49,508 nt of DNA from Parendozoicomonas sp. Alg238-R29 (GTDB taxonomy: Bacteria > Pseudomonadota > Gammaproteobacteria > Pseudomonadales > Endozoicomonadaceae), in contig NZ_CAMZOG010000027.1 of NCBI RefSeq assembly GCF_947331445.1, forward strand, positions 1 through 49,508. The letters run 5' to 3'. A program made the translations under genes and the position numbers. This document shows, in pieces, positions 37,495 to 45,786 of the stretch (the first letter of the stretch is position 1; the number at the start of each line of letters is the position of its first letter). Below the pieces are notes generated by a model, which ran no database searches, was not told where the DNA came from, and saw only the letters and a list, made by a program, of their open reading frames with translations.

Positions 37495-39249
37495 GTGAAG
37501 TCGGATATTGAAATTTCCAGGGACGCGAACCTAATGCGTATTACCGAGCTGGCAGACAAGCTCGGTTTAAAACAAGAACATGTTGAACCTTACGGCCATT
37601 TCAAAGCAAAAGTCAGTCTTGATTCTTTCGAAGAACTGAAAGATAAGCCAGATGGTCGCATGGTTCTGGTAACTGCAACCACTCCAACTCCTTTTGGTGA
37701 AGGTAAAACCGTTAATACCATTGGTATTACCATGGGCCTGAATACTATTGGCAAGAATGCCATCAGCTGTATTCGCCAGCCCAGCATGGGGCCAGTATTT
37801 GGTATTAAAGGTGGTGCAGCCGGTGGCGGTTACGCTCAGGTTGTTCCCATGGAAGACTTTAACCTGCATCTGACCGGTGATATCCACGCCATCTCCAGCG
37901 CCCACAACCTGGGTTCTGCCGCACTGGATACCCGTGTATTCCACGAAGAGCGCGAAGGCTACGAAGCTTTTGAAAAGCGTACTGGCATGAAAGCTCTGCG
38001 TATCGACCCTGCACGCATCACCTGGCGTCGTGTTGTTGATCACAACGACCGTGCACTCCGTCAAATTACTATAGGTGAGCAGACTCCAGGCACACCAAAG
38101 AACATGAACGGTGTTCCTCGCTCCGAAGGCTTTGATATCACCGTTGGTTCTGAACTGATGGCAATTCTCGCCCTGGCTACCAGTTTGCAGGATATGCGCG
38201 AGCGCTTTGGTAAAGTGATTATGGCTTACAGCCATGATGGCGAACCTGTTACCGCAGAAGACCTGCAGGTAGCCGGCTCTATGACTGCAATCATGAAAGA
38301 AGCTATCAAACCAACCTTGATGCAGAATCTGGAAGGCGGCGCAAGCTTTGTACACGCGGGTCCATTCGCCAACATCGCCCACGGTAACTCTTCCATTGTT
38401 TCTGATCAGATCGCTCTGAAACTGGCAGATTATGTTGTGACCGAAGCCGGATTTGGTTCCGATATGGGCTTTGAAAAATACTGCAACATTAAAGCCCGTG
38501 CCGGTGGCAAGGCTCCTGATGTTGTGGCTCTGGTTTGCTCACTGCGTGGTCTGAAATCTCACTCCGGTGACTTCAAGGTCGTCGCAGGGCGAGATCTGGA
38601 TCGCGGCATGATTGATCCAAATCTGCCAGCACTGGAAAAAGGCATCAGCAACCTGCGCTTTCATATCAATAATGTGAAGAAGTACGGCCTGCCTTGCGTT
38701 GTCACCATCAACCGTTTCCCTGATGACACTCAGGAAGAACTTGACTGGATGATGATAAAAGCCAAAGAGCTGGGTGCCGAAGGTGTGGCTATCAGTGAAG
38801 GCTTTGTTCACGGTGGTGAGGGCTGCATGGCTGTTGCTAACGAGATTGATCGTGTTTGCAACGAGAAAAGGCCTTACTTCAACTATCTGTACAATGTTGA
38901 AGACAACATATCTACCAAGCTGAATGACTTGGTAACCAAAGGCTACGGCGGCAGCAAAGCCGTTATCAGTGATGAAGCTAAAGCGCAAATCGCCCTGCTG
39001 GAAGAGAAAGGCTATGGAAACCTGCCTGTGTGCATGGCAAAGACCCAACTGTCTGTTTCTCACGACCCCAGCCTGAAAGGCGAACCTACTGGCTTTGAAG
39101 TGCCTATCCGTGAAGTACGACTTTCGGCGGGTGCCGGCTTTGTTTATGCCCTGTGTGGCACAATCATGACAATGCCTGGTCTGGGTTCTCTGCCAGGGTA
39201 TATGAAGATTGATATTGATAGGAATGGCGATATTGTGAACCTGAGCTAA
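37495..39249 (+). CDS. fhs: Formate-tetrahydrofolate ligase
   Basis: This 584-residue cytoplasmic enzyme makes 10-formyl-tetrahydrofolate from formate, tetrahydrofolate and ATP, feeding purine and formyl-Met-tRNA synthesis. The nucleotide loop is TPTPFGEGKT (about 63-72). GGAAGGGYAQVVPMEDFNLHLTGD and the C-terminal GTIMTMPGLGSLPG are family signatures. The start is GTG at 37495 with GGGGGA at 37482-37487. Length is slightly above the usual 555-560. A strong terminator follows, so it is probably transcribed alone. Confidence 0.96.
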   Translation: MKSDIEISRDANLMRITELADKLGLKQEHVEPYGHFKAKVSLDSFEELKDKPDGRMVLVTATTPTPFGEGKTVNTIGITMGLNTIGKNAISCIRQPSMGPVFGIKGGAAGGGYAQVVPMEDFNLHLTGDIHAISSAHNLGSAALDTRVFHEEREGYEAFEKRTGMKALRIDPARITWRRVVDHNDRALRQITIGEQTPGTPKNMNGVPRSEGFDITVGSELMAILALATSLQDMRERFGKVIMAYSHDGEPVTAEDLQVAGSMTAIMKEAIKPTLMQNLEGGASFVHAGPFANIAHGNSSIVSDQIALKLADYVVTEAGFGSDMGFEKYCNIKARAGGKAPDVVALVCSLRGLKSHSGDFKVVAGRDLDRGMIDPNLPALEKGISNLRFHINNVKKYGLPCVVTINRFPDDTQEELDWMMIKAKELGAEGVAISEGFVHGGEGCMAVANEIDRVCNEKRPYFNYLYNVEDNISTKLNDLVTKGYGGSKAVISDEAKAQIALLEEKGYGNLPVCMAKTQLSVSHDPSLKGEPTGFEVPIREVRLSAGAGFVYALCGTIMTMPGLGSLPGYMKIDIDRNGDIVNLS

Positions 39250-39272
39250 TCAGGTAATACCGCCAACCACCC

Positions 39273-39304
39273 AATGAAGGAGCCTCATGGCTCCTTCATT
39301 TTTA
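39273..39304 (+). terminator. Rho-independent terminator of fhs
   Basis: AATGAAGGAGCC (39273-39284) and GGCTCCTTCATT (39289-39300) form a perfect 12-bp stem with a TCAT loop, followed by TTTAT. It starts 24 bp after the fhs stop. Confidence 0.85.
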
Positions 39305-39446
39305 TCTCCTGCAGCAAACACGTCCCCCTTAATACCAAAGTCTTACTCCCTCCGTTTTACAGCCTTTTGTCTAACAGACCGCCGGGAACTAAATCGATAC
39401 CTTGAGCTCGTGACTGGAAACAGATGTATCGGAACAGGAGGTTCCC

Positions 39447-39788
39447 ATGGCATTAGAATTAACACTCGAAGAATATCAGGAGCTGGCAATCATTGCTCTG
39501 GATGGAAACATTCGAGCCACTAATGCTGACCGCCTGCAGAATACCATCGACACTCTGGTAGAAGATGGGCACTCCCGCATTATTCTCGACTGCAGGGGAC
39601 TTATCTCAATGAACAGCGATGGCTTGGCCATACTATCTGATTTGGTCAGATATATGAGAGGCAGAGGAAGACTGGTTCTCTGTCATGTAAGCCAGCCAAT
39701 TCTGGACCTGTTGCATATCAGCGGCCTGGACTCATTCATCGAAACTACATCCGGCAAGAATGAAGCAATCCGCCGGATACTTCACTAA
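39447..39788 (+). CDS. STAS-domain protein, anti-sigma factor antagonist type
   Basis: This 113-residue protein is a single STAS domain. It has LAIIALDGNIRATNADRLQNTI, the strand-loop RIILDCRGLISMNSDGLAIL, then VRYMRGRGRLVLCHV and LLHISGLDSFI. S57 in NSDGL aligns with the phosphorylated serine of SpoIIAA-type antagonists, although the usual SSGL is NSDGL here. Such proteins bind anti-sigma kinases or act in membrane-lipid or signalling partner switches. No kinase partner is adjacent. A ribosome site (AACAGGAGG) lies 6 bp before the ATG. The next gene, 25 bp on, is an orphan membrane-hairpin protein and may be co-transcribed. Confidence 0.85.
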   Translation: MALELTLEEYQELAIIALDGNIRATNADRLQNTIDTLVEDGHSRIILDCRGLISMNSDGLAILSDLVRYMRGRGRLVLCHVSQPILDLLHISGLDSFIETTSGKNEAIRRILH

Positions 39789-39813
39789 CTAACAGAGAAT
39801 AAGGAGGCAGACA

Positions 39814-40629
39814 ATGATGACCAAAACTGAAACTTACTCGCGTCAAAAGCCCACCGGCTCTGCACTTGGTGAAGATCATCGGAGGGTGCCTCGTTCACGT
39901 TCCAGAAACCGTAAACGCAAAAGTAAAACCAGACGATTTCACTCGCCTGAAAGCAGGATGAAAAGATCAAATGCTTCTGGCTATCAGTCCTATAGCAACT
40001 CGAGCGGTTATGACTCCATCGGGTACAGCAGCGATGAGGCTCACATTCATGAGCGTAAAACATCCCGCAGAAGAGGACACTCCAAGCCTGTTTATCACCA
40101 AAATGGTCGCCCCTATGAGTTGGTAAAACCACAGCTGGAATCGGGTCGCAGTACAAAAAAGGGTATGCACGCAGCCAACAAGTGGTTTTCCAACGCTCGA
40201 TTTGAAAACCATAAAACGGCGGTATCTAAAGTCGATTACCCTGAAGCGCATATCGAAAATGGCAGAGATACCAGCTTAACACCAGCACCTGAATCCAAAG
40301 GGCGCTGGAGTAATGTTATGAAAACTTGGGGCGAAGCCAAAATCCTTGGTTACTATGTCGCCAGTGTCAGCATTTATGCGGGCGCAACAGCTGTACTAGC
40401 CAGTTGTGCACTGGCAACCTTTGGCTCGATTCTTCCGTTTGCCATACCATCTCTGGCCATCGCGACGATCATTGGCGGCGGCATGCTGGCTGGAGGTTTT
40501 ATAGGTTTGGGGGCAGCCAAGAACGGCGAATCCCTGTTGCCAGCCAGGTGGCACTGGTCAGACATACTGAGCATGACCAATTATTGGAGACGCCTGCAAT
40601 TACCAACATCGGTGGCTATGGGTGTCTAA
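39814..40629 (+). CDS. Orphan protein with basic disordered N-terminus and membrane hairpin
   Basis: The product has 271 residues, with a strong AAGGAGG 8 bp before the ATG. Residues 1-95 are Arg/Lys/Ser/Tyr-rich and low in complexity (SRSRNRKRKSKTRRF and SYSNSSGYDSIGYSS). Residues about 175-235 hold two or three hydrophobic segments rich in Ala and Gly (YYVASVSIYAGATAVLASCA and LAIATIIGGGMLAGGFIGLG), suggesting a membrane hairpin. No known domain is recognised. A disordered start plus a translocon-like hairpin is the layout of several type III or Inc-like effectors, but there is no direct evidence. It lies 25 bp after the STAS gene. Confidence 0.65.
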   Translation: MMTKTETYSRQKPTGSALGEDHRRVPRSRSRNRKRKSKTRRFHSPESRMKRSNASGYQSYSNSSGYDSIGYSSDEAHIHERKTSRRRGHSKPVYHQNGRPYELVKPQLESGRSTKKGMHAANKWFSNARFENHKTAVSKVDYPEAHIENGRDTSLTPAPESKGRWSNVMKTWGEAKILGYYVASVSIYAGATAVLASCALATFGSILPFAIPSLAIATIIGGGMLAGGFIGLGAAKNGESLLPARWHWSDILSMTNYWRRLQLPTSVAMGV

Positions 40630-40698
40630 CCTTCTACCTCAGGCGGAACTTCCAGACGATAGTTCTAATTGGCAACGGCTCCCTTCAGGCATGGCGCG

Positions 40699-41979
40699 TC
40701 AAGGGTAATGATTTTTGTCCTGATGACAGTCTTCCGGCAAGACAAAATTCAACAGTGCCGCTGTGATAGCGGCAAGGCTGACTCCTTGCAGGGCAAACAT
40801 ATCCGTTCCCAGCTTTAGCTCTCCCAGCCCAAAAACCAGTGCCAGCGCAACAATCACAAGATTACGGGGAGCCGCAATATTCACCCGTGCTTTAACAATG
40901 GTATTGAGGCCAACAGCGGCAATAGAGCCAAAGAGAAGAACCATAATCCCTCCCATCACCGGCCCGGGAATAGAACCAAGTACAGCTCCCAGCTTACCCA
41001 GAAAAGCCAGTGCAATGGCAAAGCCGGCGGCCCATGTCATTGCCTGCGGGTTCACTATCTTGGTTAACATAATAGCGCCCGTAACTTCCGAATAAGTGGT
41101 ATTGGGAGGCCCACCAACAAGTGCGGCAAAAGACGTTGCCAGCCCGTCCCCCATAAGAGTTCTGTGCAAACCAGGTTTTTCTACATAATCCTTACCCACA
41201 ACCGAGCTTATCGCCAGAATATCTCCGAGATGTTCAATAGCCGGGGCCACAGCCACCGGCACCATAAACAGAATGGCATTGAAGTTCCATTCTGGTGCCA
41301 CAAATGAGGGAGCAGAAAACCACGCCGCCGTGGTAACACCGGAAAAGTCGGTGATATCCAGAAAGGCTGCCATGCACAAACCGCATATAACGCCGCCAAG
41401 TACTGTTACCAGCCGAAACCAGCCATTGCCAAAAACAGCAAATAGCATGGTTGTTCCCAAGGAAACCGCAGCAACTATTATCGCCTTTGTTGGCTCATAA
41501 ATCTGTACAGCACCATCCCCGGTCTTGCCCATAGCCATATTTACGGCAACATGAGCAAGACTTAAGCCAATCACCATAATGACAGGGCCAACAACAACCG
41601 GCGGAAAAAAGCGATACAGAAAACCGCTTCCTCTCAACTTGACCATGAGACTAAGAAACAGATAAAACATACCGGCAACAGCAACAGCCCCAAGAGTCGC
41701 AGGCATACCCCAGATCTCTACGCTGTAAAGAATAGGAGCGATAAAAGCAAAGGATGAACCAAGGAAGATAGGAATCTGCCAACGGGTGACAACCTGAAAA
41801 ATCAGCGTACCAACACCTGCCGTGAACATAGCCACATTAGGATCTATGCCGGTAAGAATAGGAACCAGTACCAGGGCACCAAAGGCAACAAAAAGCATCT
41901 GCCCACCGGCAATTGCAATTTTCAGGCGACTTTTTTTGTAGGGATTATGTTGGTAGGGACTGTCCGTTTCTGATGCCAT
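40699..41979 (-). CDS. uraA: Uracil permease, UraA family
   Basis: This is an inner-membrane nucleobase/cation symporter of about 426 residues from the ATG at 41979; an ATG at 42006 would add nine residues. It has about 12-14 hydrophobic segments. UraA-type features include FVAFGALVLVPILTG, GSSFAFIAP, FFPPVVVGPVIMVIGL, a substrate-site region FMVPVAVAPAIEHLGDI and GGPPNTTYSEVTGAI. It imports uracil by proton symport. It follows upp by about 100 bp on the same strand, with a GC-rich hairpin between them, the usual upp-uraA arrangement for pyrimidine salvage. Confidence 0.94.
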   Translation of the reverse strand: MASETDSPYQHNPYKKSRLKIAIAGGQMLFVAFGALVLVPILTGIDPNVAMFTAGVGTLIFQVVTRWQIPIFLGSSFAFIAPILYSVEIWGMPATLGAVAVAGMFYLFLSLMVKLRGSGFLYRFFPPVVVGPVIMVIGLSLAHVAVNMAMGKTGDGAVQIYEPTKAIIVAAVSLGTTMLFAVFGNGWFRLVTVLGGVICGLCMAAFLDITDFSGVTTAAWFSAPSFVAPEWNFNAILFMVPVAVAPAIEHLGDILAISSVVGKDYVEKPGLHRTLMGDGLATSFAALVGGPPNTTYSEVTGAIMLTKIVNPQAMTWAAGFAIALAFLGKLGAVLGSIPGPVMGGIMVLLFGSIAAVGLNTIVKARVNIAAPRNLVIVALALVFGLGELKLGTDMFALQGVSLAAITAALLNFVLPEDCHQDKNHYP

Positions 41980-42045
41980 CGGAAGAAATCCGTATTCAGG
42001 GCTCATAGCCCGGGGGCACACAGTCTAGCAACAGAATCAGGAGAT

Positions 42046-42069
42046 GCCGGTTACAGAGCTGTAACCGGC
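42046..42069 (-). other. Hairpin between upp and uraA
   Basis: GCCGGTTACAG (42046-42056) pairs perfectly with CTGTAACCGGC (42059-42069). On the transcribed strand the T-run comes before, not after, the stem, so it is not a standard terminator. It may tune uraA expression relative to upp. Confidence 0.5.
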
Positions 42070-42078
42070 AAAAAAGGT

Positions 42079-42705
42079 TTACTTGGTGCCAAAAATCTTG
42101 TCACCGGCATCGCCAAGACCAGGCAGTATGTAACCGTCCTCGTTCAAACAATCATCAACTGAAGCGGTGAAGATTTCTACATCAGGGTGGGCTTCCTGAA
42201 CCTTCTTGATACCTTCTGGTGCAGCAACAAGAACCAGTACGCGGATATTCTGGCAGCCTGCTTTTTTCAACATATCGATAGAAGCAACCATAGTACCGCC
42301 AGTAGCCAGCATTGGATCTACCACCAGAGCCATACGCTCGTCGATTTGCTTACACAGTTTTTCAAAATAAGGCACAGGCTCCAGGGTTTCTTCATCCCGG
42401 TACAGGCCAACGACACTGATACGAGCACTTGGGATTAGCTCTACCACACCATCAAGCATACCCAGACCGGCACGCAGGATGGGAACAACTGTAATTTTTT
42501 TACCTTTCAGGCGCTGAACAGTAATGTCACCATTCCAGCCCTCAATCACAGTATCTTCAAGCCCCAGATCTTTGGTGGCTTCATAAGTCAGCAGGGTTCC
42601 GACTTCACTGGCCAGAGTACGAAACCCTTTAGTGCTGATATCTTTTTCACGCATCAAACCCAGTTTGTGCTGAATGAGAGGGTGAGTAATTTCGCGAACG
42701 CTCAT
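42079..42705 (-). CDS. upp: Uracil phosphoribosyltransferase
   Basis: This 208-residue enzyme converts uracil and PRPP to UMP. The PRPP-binding motif is [31 protein letters not shown] and the C-terminal [13 protein letters not shown] uracil-binding end are family signatures. Length is exactly typical. It is first in a two-gene pyrimidine salvage operon with uraA and is divergent from hpt across 244 bp. If the broken pyrC nearby has no intact copy, this salvage pair would become essential; that is speculative. Confidence 0.97.
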   Translation of the reverse strand: MSVREITHPLIQHKLGLMREKDISTKGFRTLASEVGTLLTYEATKDLGLEDTVIEGWNGDITVQRLKGKKITVVPILRAGLGMLDGVVELIPSARISVVGLYRDEETLEPVPYFEKLCKQIDERMALVVDPMLATGGTMVASIDMLKKAGCQNIRVLVLVAAPEGIKKVQEAHPDVEIFTASVDDCLNEDGYILPGLGDAGDKIFGTK

Positions 42706-42949
42706 CGAATGCCTCAGTATTAATATGCCGTAAATTATGTAGGCAATGACCAGCCCGGTATTCTAATCCTCATCACTCTGTTACTCCAACATCATCCGAC
42801 ACAATTGCCTGTTCATCACACCAAAACTTCGGAAAAACCACAAAATCTATGACATTGATTCATAAGGGTATCCCCTGTATGTTTTCGCACCTGATGTATC
42901 AGACTTCTTGCTGACACAAACATAATCCTGTTGAGGAGAGGCTCTCCAC

Positions 42950-43507
42950 ATGTCCACTGATCTGGACCATATCCAGAAAGTTTTTGATGAAGCTGACTGT
43001 CTTTATACTCAAGAACAAGTAGAAGATGCCATCCGTCGTATGGCTGAAAAGATCACAGAGAAGCTGGCTGATAAAAACCCTCTCATTTTTGCCGTTATGA
43101 ATGGTGGCCTGGTGTTCTGCGGCAAGCTGCTGACTCACCTGAAGTTCCCTCTGGAATCTTCTTACATGCACGCCACCCGCTATCGCAATACCACCAGCGG
43201 TGGTGAACTGGACTGGAAAGTTCCCCCTCTGCAGGAGCTGGCTGGCCGTACCGTTCTGGTGATAGACGACATTCTTGATGAGGGCCATACATTGGCGGCC
43301 ATTATTGAGCATTGCGAACAGGCTGGTGCTAAAGAAGTTCTCTCCGGTGTACTGGTAGACAAAATCCACGACCGCAAAGCCCGCCCCGGGCAAAAGAGTG
43401 ATTTCACGGGTCTGGAATGTAAGGATCGCTATATCTTTGGTTACGGAATGGATTACCAGGGTTACTGGCGTAATGCTCCTGGTATCTACGCCCTGAAAGG
43501 CCACTGA
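42950..43507 (+). CDS. hpt: Hypoxanthine-guanine phosphoribosyltransferase
   Basis: This 185-residue purine salvage enzyme makes IMP or GMP from hypoxanthine or guanine and PRPP. The PRPP motif is VLVIDDILDEGHTL, NGGLVFCGKLL is the earlier conserved loop, and the C-terminal RYIFGYGMDYQGYWRNAPGIYAL matches the hypoxanthine-guanine class used in pseudomonads. A GAGGAGA ribosome site precedes the ATG. It is divergent from upp, so both base-salvage loci share one promoter region. It ends at a bidirectional hairpin. Confidence 0.95.
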   Translation: MSTDLDHIQKVFDEADCLYTQEQVEDAIRRMAEKITEKLADKNPLIFAVMNGGLVFCGKLLTHLKFPLESSYMHATRYRNTTSGGELDWKVPPLQELAGRTVLVIDDILDEGHTLAAIIEHCEQAGAKEVLSGVLVDKIHDRKARPGQKSDFTGLECKDRYIFGYGMDYQGYWRNAPGIYALKGH

Positions 43508-43520
43508 TAACAGTTTGATG

Positions 43521-43550
43521 TACGGTGCAGAACAAAAGGTCTGCACCGTA
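43521..43550. terminator. Bidirectional terminator after hpt
   Basis: TACGGTGCAGA (43521-43531) and TCTGCACCGTA (43540-43550) form a perfect 11-bp stem around an 8-base loop, between hpt and a convergent gene that ends 6 bp later. TCTGATTATTT follows on the plus strand. Confidence 0.75.
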
Positions 43551-43555
43551 TCTGA

Positions 43556-45280
43556 TTATTTGAGCTTTTTGATTTCTTTCTGTGAAGCCTGATAATCACG
43601 CTGTAACCGCTTAATCTGGCGCGTATTTTCTTTCAATTGCTCTTCAGCATCTTTTAACTGCTGTTCCAAATTTTGGATTTGGCTATCCGGTGCAGAAAAC
43701 GTACCCTTTAAATCCACTTTCTCCTGATCCACCGTTTCAGTCAGCTCACTGATTTGCCCTAATATTTCTTGATGAGCTTCCTCAAAGGCCAGTTGCTTTT
43801 CTGTTATTGCTGCGCTCAATCTACCAACCTCACTCTTCGCTACACCTCTGCGGCTTTCGGTAGAAGCTTGCTGATAAGTGGTAAGATTACGATCAAGACG
43901 ACTATCAAACTTGGCAAGTTCTTTCTTTACTTTCGTAAGCTGACTTTTCAACTCTTTAAGTTCACCTTCAAGGGCTTTCTCATTCTTTTTTACACTCTTT
44001 TCCTGTGCTTTTAGAAGCTGTGTATCGGCTGTGAGGTTTGTTGTCAAAGTATCTTTCTGAGTTTTAATACTTTCTTTCTCCCTCTGCATCTCCTTATTAA
44101 TATCGCCTTTTAGCTGGCCTACAAGATTACGAATGTCCTCACGTTCTCTTTTTAACTTCCCTGCCGCTTTCTGGTAAGAGGTTTTCTCAGCGTCTAAAGC
44201 TGTTTTCTTTTCTTTGGAAATCGCTTGCTTATCTTCCGCATCCACTTTCTTGTTTTCTTTTTTCAAATCGTTGACAAGCTGTTTAAAACCCTCTTTATTT
44301 CTGCGAATCTCTGCCCGGTGCTTATTTGCAAAACCAACGGCGTCTTTTACGCTCTGAGCTCGCTCCACACCAGAACCTGAAATCTGAACAACCTCTCCAC
44401 CAGGGAAACGCACGGTAAAATCCTTTCTGCTGCGATTAAGGACTGCAGGATCATCCAATAACTTGTTCAATAGCTGGGTATTATCTCTCGCACCTTTTGC
44501 CTGCTGGAGAGTATCGCTTCTTTCAGTGCTTTGCGTTTTTATGGCTTCCAGTTTCTGACCTGCCGTACCGACAGCCTGTTTAACCGATGCGGACGGCGAT
44601 GGTGGAGTCTGTTTTGCTGAACGGCTAAGCAGTTTTTTTGCATTGGCAAGAGTAAGACCTTTGGGGCGAGAGGGAATAAGCTTCCTGGCTTTCCCGGGAA
44701 AAGAAACAGCCCGGCTTTTAATGCCTGTTCCCACATAAACAGCTCCAGCTTTCAGAGCTCCCCTTGGGTTCTCCTTTAAAGCCTGAAGGCCCGCCCCTGT
44801 GACTTTCTTAGCTGCAGAACCTGCCCCTTTTGCCGCTTGATATTTGCTACTGGCATATTGCCCGGTACTTTTCACAGCACTTTTTGTGGACTGCATAGGA
44901 TGCTGAGCAAAGTGAGCCGTACCTTTAGCCAGGGCCTTACCAGCATCACGCCCAGAGCGAAGTTTGTTTACCGCTCCATCCTTCAAGGAAATGCCTGCTG
45001 ATTTGGCTTTACCACCTAACCACGATGTAGCCTGCTTCATTCGGCCAGGCTTTTTATCTGTTACATCTTCTATGGAACGCTGGGATAACTCGGTATCGCT
45101 GGCAGTGCTTTCTGTATCAACATCCTGTTGTTCATTAAGAGAAACAGTCACACCGGAATGAGATACCGAACGACTCCCACTGGAAAAAGAGGTCCTGACC
45201 GACTCTCCCTGTCCGGTTTTTTCTGGAGTCCCAAGATCCTGACGAGACTCAACACCACTCGAGCGCCCAAGTGAATCCAT
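43556..45280 (-). CDS. Ser-rich and coiled-coil orphan protein, possible effector
   Basis: This is a 574-residue protein with no signal peptide. Residues 1-75 are Ser/Thr-rich and disordered (SFSSGSRSVSHSG). Residues 75-250 are very rich in Ala, Lys and Gly with repeated KSAxKSTGQYASSKYQAAKGAGSA-like amphipathic pieces. A short globular part follows (FTVRFPGGEVVQISGSGVERAQSV, about 290-315). From about 315 to the end it is long coiled coil rich in K, E and Q. I recognise no family. The layout (disordered Ser-rich start, then coiled coil) matches secreted host-directed proteins and the 812-residue protein at 14.4 kb, but there is no chaperone gene beside it. Confidence 0.65.
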   Translation of the reverse strand: MDSLGRSSGVESRQDLGTPEKTGQGESVRTSFSSGSRSVSHSGVTVSLNEQQDVDTESTASDTELSQRSIEDVTDKKPGRMKQATSWLGGKAKSAGISLKDGAVNKLRSGRDAGKALAKGTAHFAQHPMQSTKSAVKSTGQYASSKYQAAKGAGSAAKKVTGAGLQALKENPRGALKAGAVYVGTGIKSRAVSFPGKARKLIPSRPKGLTLANAKKLLSRSAKQTPPSPSASVKQAVGTAGQKLEAIKTQSTERSDTLQQAKGARDNTQLLNKLLDDPAVLNRSRKDFTVRFPGGEVVQISGSGVERAQSVKDAVGFANKHRAEIRRNKEGFKQLVNDLKKENKKVDAEDKQAISKEKKTALDAEKTSYQKAAGKLKREREDIRNLVGQLKGDINKEMQREKESIKTQKDTLTTNLTADTQLLKAQEKSVKKNEKALEGELKELKSQLTKVKKELAKFDSRLDRNLTTYQQASTESRRGVAKSEVGRLSAAITEKQLAFEEAHQEILGQISELTETVDQEKVDLKGTFSAPDSQIQNLEQQLKDAEEQLKENTRQIKRLQRDYQASQKEIKKLK

Positions 45281-45460
45281 GAATACAAGCAGCCATTAAA
45301 GTTCTATCCATCTTGTATCGGCAGCTTCTGATGATGAGTGTGGGGCTTACACTTTCTTGAATGCCTTTGCCTTACCGCAGCCTCTGGATACAATGAGCGC
45401 CAGAAAAATGCCGCATCTCGAATAATAATTGCTGAAAAGTTCTATCTGGAGTGCAGACGT

Positions 45461-45736
45461 ATGAAAAAAGATAAGCAAAAAGTTATCGGTGAAGAGTTGT
45501 CTGATGACCGCATCAGGAAGCTGCTCAACCTTGAAGGCGAAGAAGGGATTAACAGAGATTATTTCATCCTTATGCGCGCATACAGAGCTCTTCGCAGTCA
45601 TGACTTTGCCCGCTTTATCACTTTCTTTAAAGAAGCAGGGTTCGATACAAATGCCAAAGGACCAGATGGTTTAAGCCTTCAGGAAGAAATGAAGGGGCAT
45701 ACTCAGGCTGAACGTTATTTGCAGGTGATGACATAA
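45461..45736 (+). CDS. PA4642-family small protein
   Basis: The product has 91 residues from the ATG at 45461 with GGAG 9 bp before it; longer upstream starts lack a ribosome site. The sequence MKKDKQKVIGEELSDDRI, LMRAYRALRSHDFARFITFFKEAG and NAKGPDGLSL matches, from memory, the small conserved gammaproteobacterial proteins named after Pseudomonas PA4642. Function is not known. It is cytoplasmic and mostly helical. A perfect 19-bp bidirectional terminator follows. Confidence 0.8.
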   Translation: MKKDKQKVIGEELSDDRIRKLLNLEGEEGINRDYFILMRAYRALRSHDFARFITFFKEAGFDTNAKGPDGLSLQEEMKGHTQAERYLQVMT

Positions 45737-45741
45737 CTCCC

Positions 45742-45785
45742 TTGTTCAATAAGGAGCGCCATAATCGGCGCTCCTTATTGAACAA
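45742..45785. terminator. Perfect bidirectional terminator
   Basis: A 19-bp stem (45742-45760 with 45767-45785) around ATAATC, including AAGGAGCGCC/GGCGCTCCTT and flanked by A/T runs, lies between two convergent genes ending at 45736 and 45787. It is the strongest terminator in the window. Confidence 0.9.
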
Positions 45786-45786
45786 C

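Noticed and set aside
42899-43546. 215-residue minus-strand frame opposite hpt
   Set aside because: The plus strand encodes a complete Hpt with its catalytic motif. The antisense frame has no recognisable protein.
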